A stretch of DNA of 64,000 bases from CAVXXD01 sp963765625 (GCA_963765625.1 CAVXXD010000013.1:1-64000), one strand, 5' to 3'. Counted from the first letter of the stretch, positions 36,652-45,757 are shown. Numbers and translations are program-made. Notes: generated by a model not told the origin, from the sequence alone.

Positions 36652-37287
36652 TCAGGCCGGGGCCCACTCACGGAAGAGGCGCACCGCCTCCACCGCGTCA
36701 CGCCCCATGGCGTCCGCTCCGAAACGCTCCACCAGCTCCGGCGTAGTGCAAGCCCCGCCGATGGCCACCTTGACGCTGTTCCGCAGGCCCGCGGCTTTCA
36801 AGGCCTCCACCGTCTCACCGATGGAAGCCACCATGGTGGTCAGCAGCACCGAGAGGCCTACGGCGAAAGCGGACCCGGCGCGCACCGCCTCCACGACGCG
36901 CTCCGGGGGCACGTCCACCCCCAGGTCCACCACCTTGAAGCCGGCGCTGGAGAGCATGGTCCCGACGAGGTTTTTGCCGATGTCATGGACGTCTCCCTTG
37001 ACCGTGCAGAGCACCACGGTACCGCTGGCCCCGGTGTCGCCGGCAACCAGGTGGGGCTGGAGCACGGCCACGCCGTCCTTCATCTCCTCGCCCGCCAGCA
37101 CCAGGTCGGCCAGGTAATACTCCCCCGCTTCGAAGCGCTCGCCGACCACGCCCATGCCGGCGCTCATCGCCGCCAGCAGGTCTGAAGCCTTGAGTCCGGC
37201 CTCCAGGGCCTGGGTGAGTAAGCCAGGGAGTTCCTCCAGCTCCAGCCCGGCCAAGGCTTCTTTTACCTTCTCGAAGTAACCGTCCAT
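36652..37287 (-). CDS. Corrinoid-binding protein (MtaC/MtbC/MttC type)
   Basis: A 211-residue protein. The N-terminal helical cap (ALEAGLKASDLLAAMSAGMGVVGERFEAGEYYLADLVLAGE in parts) is followed by the cobalamin-binding motif GDVHDIGKN with His as lower axial ligand, then SVLLTTM and VAIGGA, the SxL and GG loops. It carries the methyl group on cobalt. The ATG at 37287 has GGAGGGG upstream. No MtaB- or MttB-type primary methyltransferase is seen in the window. The downstream UroD-like gene is its probable partner. Confidence 0.92.
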   Translation of the reverse strand: MDGYFEKVKEALAGLELEELPGLLTQALEAGLKASDLLAAMSAGMGVVGERFEAGEYYLADLVLAGEEMKDGVAVLQPHLVAGDTGASGTVVLCTVKGDVHDIGKNLVGTMLSSAGFKVVDLGVDVPPERVVEAVRAGSAFAVGLSVLLTTMVASIGETVEALKAAGLRNSVKVAIGGACTTPELVERFGADAMGRDAVEAVRLFREWAPA

Positions 37288-37326
37288 GTCCGGCCCCCCT
37301 CCAGGCACTCAGGCTGATGGCGGTAT

Positions 37327-38865
37327 CTATTCCCATTCGATGGTGGCAGGCGGCTTGGAGGAAATATCGAAGGCGACGCGGTTCACCCCGGGCACCTCGC
37401 TGATGATGCGGGAGGAGATGCGCTCCAGGACTTCGTAGGGCAGGCGTGCCCAGTCGGCGGTCATGGCATCCTCGCTGGTGACCGCGCGCAGCATGATGGG
37501 ATAGGCGTAGGTGCGCTCGTCTCCCATCACTCCCACCGTCTTGATGTCGGGCAGGATGGCGAAGGACTGCCATATCTCCCGGTAGAGGCCGGCCCGCTTG
37601 ATCTCCTCGATGACCACGGCGTCCGCTTCGCGCAGGATGTCCAGCTTCTCCGAGGTGATCTCCCCGATGATGCGGATGGCCAGGCCGGGCCCTGGGAAGG
37701 GCTGCCGCCAGACGATCTCCTCCGGCAGGCCCAGCTCTTCCCCCACCCCGCGCACTTCATCTTTGAAAAGAAGCCGCAGCGGCTCCACCAGGGTGAACTG
37801 CATGTCGTCGGGGAGCCCGCCCACGTTGTGGTGGGATTTGATGCGAGCCGCGTCCTTGGTCCCGCTCTCGATGATGTCGGGGTAGAGCGTCCCCTGGACC
37901 AGGAAGTCGGTGTCCTTCAGCTCGGAGGCGACCTCCTCGAAGACCCGGATGAACTCCTCCCCGATGGTCTTGCGCTTGACCTCGGGGTCGGTCACCCCTT
38001 CCAAGCGGCGCAGGAAGCGCTCCTGGGCCTTGACGTGGATGAGGTTGATTTTAAAGTGTTGCCGGAAGGTGTCCTCCACCTGCTCCGCCTCGCCCTTGCG
38101 CAGCAGCCCGTGGTCGACGAAGACGCATGTGAGCTGGTCGCCCACCGCCTTGTGGACCAGCACCGCGGCGGTGGCGGAATCGACCCCGCCGGAGAGGCCG
38201 CAGATGATCTTGTTGCTTCCCACCTTCTCCCTGACCTGCTCCATGGCCTGCTCGATGATGGAAACCATGGTCCAGGAGGGGAGGCAGTCGCAGGCATCGT
38301 AGAGAAAGTGCTTGAGCACGTCCATACCATAGGGGGTATGAGCCACCTCGGGGTGGAACTGCACGCCGTAGAAGCCGCGCTCACGGTTCTCCATGGCCGC
38401 CACCGGGGAGCCGCTGGTACGGGCGGTGACGGTGAAACCGGGCGGGGCGCCGTGCACGCTGTCGCCGTGGCTCATCCAAACCGTCTGCCGCATGGGCAGC
38501 TCGGCCAGAAGCAGCCCCGGCTCGGCCAGCTCCAGCTCGCTTTTGCCATATTCCCGGATGTCGGTATGGTCGACGTCCCCGCCCAGGTTGAGGGCGAGAA
38601 GCTGATGGCCGTAGCAGATGCCCAGGATGGGGATGCCCAGCTCGAAGAGGCGCGGGTCGGGCTTGGGCGCGCCCGCCTGGTTGACGCTCATGGGGCCGCC
38701 GGAGAAGATGATGCCCTTGGGGCGCTTGGCCTGGACCGCTTCGGGGTCGATATCGTAGGGGACTATCTCCGAATAGACCTTGCATTCGCGCACCCGCCTG
38801 GCGATGAGCTGGGCATATTGCGCGCCGAAGTCTACAACAAGAACGGTGTCAAATGTCTGGTCCAT
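37327..38865 (-). CDS. guaA: GMP synthase (glutamine-hydrolysing)
   Basis: A 512-residue enzyme. The N-terminal class I glutamine amidotransferase domain has the nucleophile Cys in GICYGHQLL and the His-Glu pair in FHPEVAHT. The ATP pyrophosphatase domain contains the PP-loop LSGGVDSATAAVL, and the C-terminal dimerisation domain ends RVAFDISSKPPATIEWE, the family end. It converts XMP, ATP and glutamine to GMP. Start: AGAGAGGAGAGGG ATG. It sits near guaB3 (40659), separated by the glycosyltransferase gene, suggesting a purine cluster. Confidence 0.97.
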   Translation of the reverse strand: MDQTFDTVLVVDFGAQYAQLIARRVRECKVYSEIVPYDIDPEAVQAKRPKGIIFSGGPMSVNQAGAPKPDPRLFELGIPILGICYGHQLLALNLGGDVDHTDIREYGKSELELAEPGLLLAELPMRQTVWMSHGDSVHGAPPGFTVTARTSGSPVAAMENRERGFYGVQFHPEVAHTPYGMDVLKHFLYDACDCLPSWTMVSIIEQAMEQVREKVGSNKIICGLSGGVDSATAAVLVHKAVGDQLTCVFVDHGLLRKGEAEQVEDTFRQHFKINLIHVKAQERFLRRLEGVTDPEVKRKTIGEEFIRVFEEVASELKDTDFLVQGTLYPDIIESGTKDAARIKSHHNVGGLPDDMQFTLVEPLRLLFKDEVRGVGEELGLPEEIVWRQPFPGPGLAIRIIGEITSEKLDILREADAVVIEEIKRAGLYREIWQSFAILPDIKTVGVMGDERTYAYPIMLRAVTSEDAMTADWARLPYEVLERISSRIISEVPGVNRVAFDISSKPPATIEWE

Positions 38866-38923
38866 CCCTCTCCTCTCTGTTGGGGACTAGTTTAATATCA
38901 GGCGACGACAAAGTAAAAAGAAG

Positions 38924-40639
38924 TCAGGGGATGAAATAGATCAGTATGGAGTGGCCGATGACGTCCACCGGCTGGTATTCCTCGATCCATTCGCTGTAAT
39001 ACCTGGGGGAAAGAGTCAGATCCTCGTCGGACTCCCAGTAAGTGGACTGCCTCATGGTGAAAGAAAGGGCGAACCAGCCGTGGGGTATCTCGCCACGGTC
39101 CGCCCAGTCGATGGTGTCCGGCGGCAGGTAATACATCTCCTCTCCCCCGCCGATGTAATCAACCTTCAGGCCGGTGATACCTTTCTCCTCGACGTAATCG
39201 GCCAGGCGCCGCAGATCCTGCCCGATGTCCAGGTCGGAATCGATGAGGAACCTGTAAGCCTGGTCCTTGTGGATTATGAATTCGTTCGAATAGGGCATGA
39301 AATGGGGGTAGAAAAGAAGGACGGATATCGCCGCATAGGTCATCAGCCCGGCCATAGTGAAAGCCCGGTACCTCCCGCCCCTGCTCCATCGCAGCAGTGC
39401 CGCCCCACCGGCGCCCGTGATCAGCAGTACCAGCGGATAGAGGGACATGACGTGCCTCAGCCCCAGCTGAATATTGGAGGACTCTATGTAGAGGAACAAG
39501 ATCCCCAGGCTGATGAGGAGATAGCTGCTCTTCCATCTCCTGAAACGCCGCAAGCAGAAAACCAGCCCCGCCACGAAAAGGAGGAGCGTGGCGATGGGCG
39601 TCTTGAGCAGGAAGTCGAAGGGATAGTAATACCACCTCCACTCCGTGCTGAAGTAGCCGTTCCAGTACGATCTCTGGTTGTGCTCGACAAACTCGTAATC
39701 GTGCGCCACGCCCAGCAGGTAATGGGCCAGGGGCGGCGACATCTCGTTCACCTCCCGCAGCGGCTCCGCGAAGGACGAGTTGGGGTTGAGGTTGGTCCGG
39801 ATGTTCATCTCCTGTTGCTCCCGGGTGAGGTTGGACGTGTGCATGCCGAAATAGACCAGGACGATCAGGAAAGCCGTTGCCAGCACCGCCAGGCTGCGCC
39901 CCAGGCCGGTGAGGCACTCCCTGGACCGGCGCTCTCTCTCTTCTTTTCCAAAGAAGAAGAAGGGGCGCGCCAGGGCCAGCAGCGGCAGGAGCAGCCCCAG
40001 GATGATCATGTCGAACCGCGAGACCAGGGCGGCGGCGCACAGGAACGCAGCGGCCAGGAAGCGGCGGGCCGTGAAGCCTTCCTCGAGCAGGTAGAAGGAG
40101 TAGAGGGCCGCGGCCAGGAAGAGGGTGGCCCCCAGGTCGAGGATGGCCAGCTGGCCATTGCCCAGGAAGACCGGCGTAAGCACGTAGAAGAAGAGGGAGA
40201 CCAGGCCGGCCCGATAGCCGAAGACCCGTTTTCCCCAGGAATAGATGAGCAACCCGAGTGCCATCAGCATCAGGTAGGCGGGAAAGCGGGAGACCTGCAG
40301 CATGGTGTCGGCCGGATTGCCCATGTCGTAGAGGAAGGCATGGGCGTAACGGTTCTGCCCGGTGTAGAACGTGGTTCCCTCGGGCTGCTGGGAGAAGTTC
40401 AACTCATGGAAGGCAAGGGGGAGGGCCAGGATCTCCTTGATCAGGGGAGGATGCTCGAGGTTGAGCGTGAAGTCGCCATCCCTCAGATAAAGATAGCCGG
40501 AGGTGATGTAGATGGGTTCGTCGATGGTGGGCGCGTCGTTGAGGGAAGCCGTGAAAACCAGGGCGAACATCAGTAAGAGCAGCGCGGCGATGAGCATGGC
40601 TCTGCGCTTACGTGATGCGAACCACCCTTCTTCTTCCAT
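38924..40639 (-). CDS. GT39/ArnT-like multi-pass membrane glycosyltransferase
   Basis: A 571-residue protein with about 10-12 hydrophobic segments. APTIDEPIYITSGYLYLRDGD in the first outer loop matches the conserved Asp-Glu motif of PMT/ArnT-type (GT39/GT83) enzymes, and LEHPPLIKEILALPLAF follows. A C-terminal outer domain of about 110 residues contains DSDLDIGQDLRRLADYVEE. Such enzymes transfer a sugar from a polyprenyl-phosphate carrier onto proteins, lipids or glycans outside the membrane. The substrate is unknown. Start: GGAGAGAG ATG. It ends 58 bases before guaA and follows guaB3 by 19 bases, so it may be co-transcribed with both. Confidence 0.85.
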   Translation of the reverse strand: MEEEGWFASRKRRAMLIAALLLLMFALVFTASLNDAPTIDEPIYITSGYLYLRDGDFTLNLEHPPLIKEILALPLAFHELNFSQQPEGTTFYTGQNRYAHAFLYDMGNPADTMLQVSRFPAYLMLMALGLLIYSWGKRVFGYRAGLVSLFFYVLTPVFLGNGQLAILDLGATLFLAAALYSFYLLEEGFTARRFLAAAFLCAAALVSRFDMIILGLLLPLLALARPFFFFGKEERERRSRECLTGLGRSLAVLATAFLIVLVYFGMHTSNLTREQQEMNIRTNLNPNSSFAEPLREVNEMSPPLAHYLLGVAHDYEFVEHNQRSYWNGYFSTEWRWYYYPFDFLLKTPIATLLLFVAGLVFCLRRFRRWKSSYLLISLGILFLYIESSNIQLGLRHVMSLYPLVLLITGAGGAALLRWSRGGRYRAFTMAGLMTYAAISVLLFYPHFMPYSNEFIIHKDQAYRFLIDSDLDIGQDLRRLADYVEEKGITGLKVDYIGGGEEMYYLPPDTIDWADRGEIPHGWFALSFTMRQSTYWESDEDLTLSPRYYSEWIEEYQPVDVIGHSILIYFIP

Positions 40640-40658
40640 CTCTCTCCACTTCGAAGAA

Positions 40659-41819
40659 CTACTTGACCATGCCTACGCCCTGCTGTATCTGGAGGATCTT
40701 ACCCTCGGTGCGCAGGGCCGGAGCCAGCATCACTTCGGCCCGCTGGAAGTCCTTGATGTTCTCGTAGCCGCAGGTGGCCATGGACATGCGCAGGGCCCCG
40801 AAGAGGTTGACGGTGCCGTCGTTTTCAGTGGCCGGGCCGACCAGGATCTGCTGCATGGTCCACTTGTGTTCGGTCTTGACCCGGGTGCCGCGCGGCAGTT
40901 CGGGGTGGAAGGTAGCCATGCCCCAGTGGTAGCCGAGGCCCGGGGCCTCCAGGGCCGAGGCGATGGGCGAGCCCAGCATCACGCCGTCCGCGCCGCAGGC
41001 GATGGCCTTGGCGATGTCCCCGCCGGTGCGCATGCCCCCGTCGGCGATAACGTTGACGTACTTGCCGGTCTCGGTGAGATGGCGTACCCGCGCCGCCGAA
41101 GCGTCGGCCAGCGCGGTGGCCTGGGGCACGCCGATACCCAGCACGCCGCGGGTGGTGCAGGCCGCGCCCGGGCCCACGCCCACCAGCACCCCCACCGCGC
41201 CGGTGCGCATGAGGTGCAGGGCGGTGGAGTAGGAGGCGCAGCCGCCGGCGACCACCGGGATGGGCAGCTCGGCGATGAACTTCTTCAGGTTGAGGGGCTC
41301 GACCGTGGAGGAGACATGCTCGGCACTGATGACCGTTCCCTGGATCACCAGGATGTCCAGACCGGCCTCCAGGGCGATCTTGTGGTAAGCTTCGACCCGC
41401 TGGGGGGTGAGGGAAGCGGCGGCGATGACGCCGCCCTGCTTGATCTCGCTGATGCGCCGGGCGACCAGTTCTTCTTTTACAGGCTCCTGGTAGACGCGCT
41501 GGATGCCGCGGGTGGCTTCTGCGGGGGGAAGGGAAGCGATCTCTTCGTAGATGGGCCTGGGGTCTTCGTAACGCGTCTGCAGACCTTCGAGGTTGAGGAC
41601 GGCGAGGCCCCCCAGCTTGCCGATGGCGATGGCGCTGGCAACGTCCACCGCCCCGTCCATGGCCGAAGCCAGCAGGGGAAGCTCGAAGTGGTGTCCGGCC
41701 AGCTCCCAGCTTATGTCGACGTCGTCGGTGTCACGGGTACGCCTCGACGGTACGATGGCAATGTCGTCAAGACCGTAAGCCCGCCGGGCTACCTTCCCCA
41801 GACCAATCTCTACCTCCAT
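40659..41819 (-). CDS. guaB3: GuaB3-family IMP dehydrogenase-related protein
   Basis: A 386-residue member of the IMPDH/GMP reductase superfamily lacking the CBS domains. The catalytic Cys is in GVGPGAACTTRGVLGIGVPQ. LGSPIASALEAPG and ADGGMRTGGDIAKAIACGADGVM are typical of the GuaB3 group found in actinobacteria and cyanobacteria. GuaB3 members have recently been reported to act as GMP reductases; I cannot decide between activities here. Start: GGAAGGAGAAGGTTGAG ATG. Its clustering with guaA supports a role in guanine nucleotide balance. Confidence 0.9.
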   Translation of the reverse strand: MEVEIGLGKVARRAYGLDDIAIVPSRRTRDTDDVDISWELAGHHFELPLLASAMDGAVDVASAIAIGKLGGLAVLNLEGLQTRYEDPRPIYEEIASLPPAEATRGIQRVYQEPVKEELVARRISEIKQGGVIAAASLTPQRVEAYHKIALEAGLDILVIQGTVISAEHVSSTVEPLNLKKFIAELPIPVVAGGCASYSTALHLMRTGAVGVLVGVGPGAACTTRGVLGIGVPQATALADASAARVRHLTETGKYVNVIADGGMRTGGDIAKAIACGADGVMLGSPIASALEAPGLGYHWGMATFHPELPRGTRVKTEHKWTMQQILVGPATENDGTVNLFGALRMSMATCGYENIKDFQRAEVMLAPALRTEGKILQIQQGVGMVK

Positions 41820-41943
41820 CTCAACCTTCTCCTTCCAGAATTTTTCCAGAAATTTTCCTTGATTTTAATACATGAACCATTAAATAACGAATGTTTCCTG
41901 CCAAGCTGGGCAGGCGGGGCTGAAGCCATGGGGTGGAAGAGGC

Positions 41944-41949
41944 TATAAT
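41944..41949 (+). promoter_or_regulatory. -10 box (TATAAT) upstream of the phosphoesterase
   Basis: An exact TATAAT lies 45 bases before the GTG start at 41994; no good -35 match is visible. Confidence 0.4.
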
Positions 41950-41993
41950 AATTAAGTCGGGGTTCGAATCCGGGGACCGAAAGGAATCGGCTG

Positions 41994-42905
41994 GTGAGAC
42001 TGGCTCTCATTTCAGACCTGCACGTGGACATCACCCAGAAAAACTGGGAAGTCGTGCCGCAGATCGCGGAACTTATTAAGATCATCGGCCCGGACGTCTT
42101 CATTGTCTGCGGCGACGTCAGCCCCGAGTTGGGAGACATCGAGTACGCGCTGGACTGCTTCTCGGAACTGGAATGCGCCAAGCTGTTCATCCCCGGCAAC
42201 CAGGACATCTGGATCATGTCCAATTTTCTTCAGGAAGAAGGGCACGACTCCTACGAACGCTACTACTTCCAGCTCCCCCAGGTCTGCCGGCGCAACGGCT
42301 TCGTCCCGTTGTGGATGGAGCCGCAGGTCATCCGAGGGGTGGGCTTCGCCGGCTCCATCGGCTGGTACGACTTCTCCTTCTCCGACCTGGAGCCCGCCGA
42401 GGGCGGCCAGGGGGCCAACGACGTACTGCGCAACGACATCTGGAACGACCTCCGCTGGGCCTGCTGGAACGACATCTCCGCCCTGATCGAGGGGGAGCCG
42501 GGGCCCTTCCGCCGCTCCGACGTGGACGTGGCGCGCGACTTCATGGTCCGCCTGGACAGCGACCTGGACACGCTCGCCAACAACTCCGAGGTCAACGAGA
42601 TAGTGGTGGCCACCCACCATCCGCCCTTCTCCGCCCTGGTCGGCGGGCTGCCGGGTGAAAAGAACGGCTATGGCTCTTTCATGGGGTCGGAGGAGATGGG
42701 TAAGATGCTGCTCCACCACCCCAAGGTGAGCACGGTCCTCTGCGGCCACCTGCACGAGAAGCGGGACATCATGGTGGAGCAGCTGCGGGTGATCTGCTCG
42801 CCCATGGGCTACCTCAACCGGGACCAGCGCAAGCCCATGACCATCGCCGAGGAGTCCCTCACTGTCTTCCACCTGATGGACAACGAGGACCTGCTGTTTT
42901 TATAG
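41994..42905 (+). CDS. Calcineurin-like metallophosphoesterase
   Basis: A 303-residue protein with the full set of metal motifs: DLHVD (about residues 8-12), GDVS, GNQD (in place of GNHD), HHPP and GHLH. These coordinate two metal ions for phosphoester hydrolysis. The start is GTG with AAGGA upstream. The His to Gln change in the GN(H/Q)D motif is seen in some family members and may alter activity. The substrate cannot be inferred. It is followed by a palindromic repeat between its stop and the convergent acyl-CoA ligase. Confidence 0.88.
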   Translation: MRLALISDLHVDITQKNWEVVPQIAELIKIIGPDVFIVCGDVSPELGDIEYALDCFSELECAKLFIPGNQDIWIMSNFLQEEGHDSYERYYFQLPQVCRRNGFVPLWMEPQVIRGVGFAGSIGWYDFSFSDLEPAEGGQGANDVLRNDIWNDLRWACWNDISALIEGEPGPFRRSDVDVARDFMVRLDSDLDTLANNSEVNEIVVATHHPPFSALVGGLPGEKNGYGSFMGSEEMGKMLLHHPKVSTVLCGHLHEKRDIMVEQLRVICSPMGYLNRDQRKPMTIAEESLTVFHLMDNEDLLFL

Positions 42906-42908
42906 CCG

Positions 42909-42945
42909 GCCAGGAAATTTGGGGTCTGACCCCAAATTTCCTGGC
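42909..42945. repeat. Perfect palindrome of the GGGGTCTGACCCC family
   Basis: A 16-bp perfect stem (42909-42924 with 42930-42945) and a 5-base loop. Its first 25 bases match 32201-32225 with two differences. It lies four bases past the phosphoesterase stop and four bases before the acyl-CoA ligase stop, so it could also serve as a two-way terminator. Confidence 0.85.
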
Positions 42946-42948
42946 TCG

Positions 42949-44532
42949 TTAGTAGCGCATGCTTTTGCCGTAGTTGGCACGCAGTTCCGTCTTGAGCACC
43001 TTCATAGCAGCGTTGCGCGGCAGGGCTTCCACGAACTCCACCCGCTTCGGCTTCTTGTAAGAAGCCAGGTTGGAAGCGCACCAGGCGATCACCTCTTCGG
43101 CGGTGAGCTCCTGCCCCGGCTTGGGCACCACCACCGCCAGCACCGACTCCCCCCACTCCTCGTCGAACATGCCGATCACCGCGGCTTCGAGAATTCCGGG
43201 GTGGCGGTAGAGCACCTCCTCGATCTCGGCCGGGTAGATGTTCTCGCCACCGCTGACGATCATGTCCTTCTTACGATCCACCACGAAATAGAAACCCTCT
43301 TCATCCCGGCGGACCATGTCGCCGGAGTGGAACCAGCCGCCGCGCAGCGCCTCCGCCGTGGCCTCGGGGTTGCGGTAATACTCCTTCATCACCGTGGGGC
43401 CGCGGTAGATTATCTCCCCCACCTCGCCCCGGGGCACGTCGTTGTCATAGTCGTCCACCACCCTGATCTCCACGTTTCTCACGGCCTCGCCCACCGAAGC
43501 GACCTTGCGCTCCGCGTCGCCCGGTTTGAGGATGGTGGTGACCGGGCTCATCTCGGTCTGCCCGAAGACGTCGAAGAGGTTGACGTTGGGAAAGGCGGCG
43601 TTGATCTGGCGGCGCGTCTCGGTGGGGAGGATGGCCGCCCCCGAGATGTAGATGCGCAGGGAGGTGGTGTCGAAGGCGCTCACGTCCACGGTGTTCAGGA
43701 GAAACGTGGACATCACCGGCGGCAGAAAGGTGGCAGTGATGCCGGAATCCTGGATCTGCCGCATGATCTTTTCGGGCTCGAAGAACCTGAGGACGTGCAT
43801 GGCGCCGGCATGGTATACGGTGACTATGACCAGGGCCAGGGCGGCTTCGTGGAAGAGGGGGCCCACGAACTGCATCCGCTCCTGCTCGATCTCCTCCAGC
43901 ACGCTGTAGACGACGCCCACACAGTTGACCACGTTCATCAGCTGGTTCTTGTGGGTGAGCACCGCGCCCTTGGGGCGGCCGGTGGTGCCCGAGGTGTACA
44001 TGATGAAAGCGGGGTCGTCGTCGAAGACGGGGACGGCTGGCGGCTTCGCGTCGCCCGAGGCGAGGAAGTCCTCGTAAGGCTCCGCCCACTCCGGAACGCC
44101 GGCCCCCACGCAGACGAAGCGCATCCGGGGCACCTCGTCCCGGACCTGGTCCAGCAGCGGTGTGAACTCTTCCCCGAAGAAGGTGACCCGGGACTCCGAG
44201 TCGGTGAGCTGGTAGAGGATCTCCGGGCCGGTAAGGCGGAAGTTGAGGGGCACGTTGACCGCGCCCGCCTTGCAGGCGGCGAAGTACACCTCCACCATCT
44301 CAGAGCAGTTGAAGAAGAGCAGGGCCGCCTTGCTGCCTTTCTCCACCCCTCCCGCCGCCAGGGCGTTGGCCAGCCGGTCGGTGCGCATGTCGAAGTCGCG
44401 GTAGGTATAAGTGCGTCCCTCGAAGACCAGCGCCGCGCGCTCCGGGTAGATGCGGGCCTGGCGGGAGAGCAGCTCCCCCAAAGCCAGTTGCCTCTGGTTG
44501 ACGTAGTCCGCCTCGGAGTAATCGATCCCCAT
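42949..44532 (-). CDS. AMP-forming acyl-CoA synthetase
   Basis: A 527-residue adenylate-forming enzyme. Core motifs: MYTSGTTGRPKGAVLTHKN (about residue 175), DVFGQTEMSPV, and GDMVRRDEEGFYFVVDRKKD. The C-terminal catalytic Lys is in NAAMKVLKTEL, where the usual TGK is replaced by AMK. I chose the ATG at 44532 (MGIDYSEAD) because GAGGGGGAAATC precedes it; the longer frame reaches 44592. It activates an unknown carboxylic acid. A perfect 16-bp inverted repeat lies upstream at 44573-44616. Confidence 0.93.
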   Translation of the reverse strand: MGIDYSEADYVNQRQLALGELLSRQARIYPERAALVFEGRTYTYRDFDMRTDRLANALAAGGVEKGSKAALLFFNCSEMVEVYFAACKAGAVNVPLNFRLTGPEILYQLTDSESRVTFFGEEFTPLLDQVRDEVPRMRFVCVGAGVPEWAEPYEDFLASGDAKPPAVPVFDDDPAFIMYTSGTTGRPKGAVLTHKNQLMNVVNCVGVVYSVLEEIEQERMQFVGPLFHEAALALVIVTVYHAGAMHVLRFFEPEKIMRQIQDSGITATFLPPVMSTFLLNTVDVSAFDTTSLRIYISGAAILPTETRRQINAAFPNVNLFDVFGQTEMSPVTTILKPGDAERKVASVGEAVRNVEIRVVDDYDNDVPRGEVGEIIYRGPTVMKEYYRNPEATAEALRGGWFHSGDMVRRDEEGFYFVVDRKKDMIVSGGENIYPAEIEEVLYRHPGILEAAVIGMFDEEWGESVLAVVVPKPGQELTAEEVIAWCASNLASYKKPKRVEFVEALPRNAAMKVLKTELRANYGKSMRY

Positions 44533-44572
44533 GATTTCCCCCTCTTTCATGCCCTGGATGCGGTGAATATGC

Positions 44573-44616
44573 GGTGACGCCCTGTATGCCATTTATTATA
44601 CATACAGGGCGTCACC
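44573..44616. promoter_or_regulatory. Perfect 16-bp inverted repeat with AT-rich centre
   Basis: GGTGACGCCCTGTATG (44573-44588) and its exact complement (44601-44616) flank a 12-base AT-rich loop. It lies about 40 bases upstream of the acyl-CoA ligase start and about 25 bases past the stop of the HAMP protein gene. It could be an operator for the ligase or a terminator of the upstream gene; no T-run follows. Confidence 0.6.
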
Positions 44617-44640
44617 TCGTGGTACCGTAACAGCGCGGCG

Positions 44641-45651
44641 CTATCCTCCGTCTTCGCCTTCCTCTCCGGCTCCCTTTTCTGCTTCTTCACCTTGCTGCAG
44701 GGAGCGGGTCATCAGCTTGCCCCACTCGTCGACCATGGACTGGAAGGCCCGCTTCAGGGACTCGAACTCCTCGCCTACCCGGATGGTGATGTGCACGTCC
44801 AGGTCTCCTTCCATCACCTGCTCCGCCGCGCTGGAGAGCTCCTGGATGGGCTGGGTGATGCGGGTGCGGATGAGATGGGAGAGGATGGCGAAGGTGATCA
44901 GGGCGATGATCAGGATGCTGACCAGGACCATCACCAGGAGAAGGAGGTTGGTGGTCTTCTTGTCGTCATTGTAGAAATCGTTGATGGCGGCTATCTCGTC
45001 GTGCATGGGCTTGATACCTATGAAGCTCGTGCTTATGCCGTAGGACTCCGCCCCCAACTGCTTGACGATGTCCATCTGTGAGGAGTCGAGCTGCTTGATC
45101 ACGATGAGATACTCCCCCTCCAACCCCAACTCGGGGATGCCGTTCTCCATCCAGATATAGGATTGTCTTTCGTCTACGGCGGCGTTTAGGTACTCCGGCA
45201 CTTCCCAGTTCCAGATGAGCGATTCGTCGCTGGAGGCGAAGACCGTGGGCTCCAGGGTCAGCGCCGATTTGTTCAGTATGAACAAGAAACCGGTTATCCC
45301 CAGCATGTTCATTTCAAACATCTTCCGCAGCTCGTTGTTGACGTCTATCTGTATCTGCGACATCTCATGGTTGAGCAATGAATTGACCAGTTTCTGGCTG
45401 TCGTAACTATCGCTCTTGCTCATCATGGCCGCACTGTTCAGTTCGATGATGTAGTCGAAGCTGGAGGAGATGTTCTCCGCCTCCGTCTGCTTGAGCTTCT
45501 CGATGCTCTTGTCGATGAGGCGGTTGCCCGAGGCGGTGAAAACCGCGTAGGTGAGCAGCCCGTAGACGAGGAAGACCGCCACCAGCAGGACGGTGATCTC
45601 CCAGAGTATGCCGACTTGTCTTCTTCTCAGATTTTCAGCAGGTGGCACCAT
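44641..45651 (-). CDS. Second membrane sensor with outer domain and HAMP, no output domain
   Basis: A 336-residue protein with a membrane segment near residues 15-37, an outer domain of about 185 residues, a second membrane segment (LLLLVMVLVSILIIALITFA), then HAMP (LIRTRITQPIQELSSAAEQVMEGDLDVHI) and a Glu/Gly-rich tail. As with 18543-19454, nothing resembling a kinase, cyclase or MCP signalling domain follows. The start has AAAGGAGGGAAAG upstream. The two proteins differ in the outer domain, so they probably sense different cues while sharing a signalling style. Confidence 0.85.
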   Translation of the reverse strand: MVPPAENLRRRQVGILWEITVLLVAVFLVYGLLTYAVFTASGNRLIDKSIEKLKQTEAENISSSFDYIIELNSAAMMSKSDSYDSQKLVNSLLNHEMSQIQIDVNNELRKMFEMNMLGITGFLFILNKSALTLEPTVFASSDESLIWNWEVPEYLNAAVDERQSYIWMENGIPELGLEGEYLIVIKQLDSSQMDIVKQLGAESYGISTSFIGIKPMHDEIAAINDFYNDDKKTTNLLLLVMVLVSILIIALITFAILSHLIRTRITQPIQELSSAAEQVMEGDLDVHITIRVGEEFESLKRAFQSMVDEWGKLMTRSLQQGEEAEKGAGEEGEDGG

Positions 45652-45757
45652 CTTTCCCTCCTTTCGCCTACTTGACCCTCGGAAGCCAGCTATTCAAGCC
45701 CAGTATGTTATTCGGCTACTTCCAGGTTTACTTAAAGGATTTGAGGGTGGGTGGCGC

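Noticed and set aside
41957..41985. tRNA-like sequence (GGTTCGAATCC) near a promoter
   Set aside because: Only the T-loop pattern is present; the flanking bases do not pair as a T-stem (CGGGG against CCGGG) and no acceptor or anticodon arm can be drawn.
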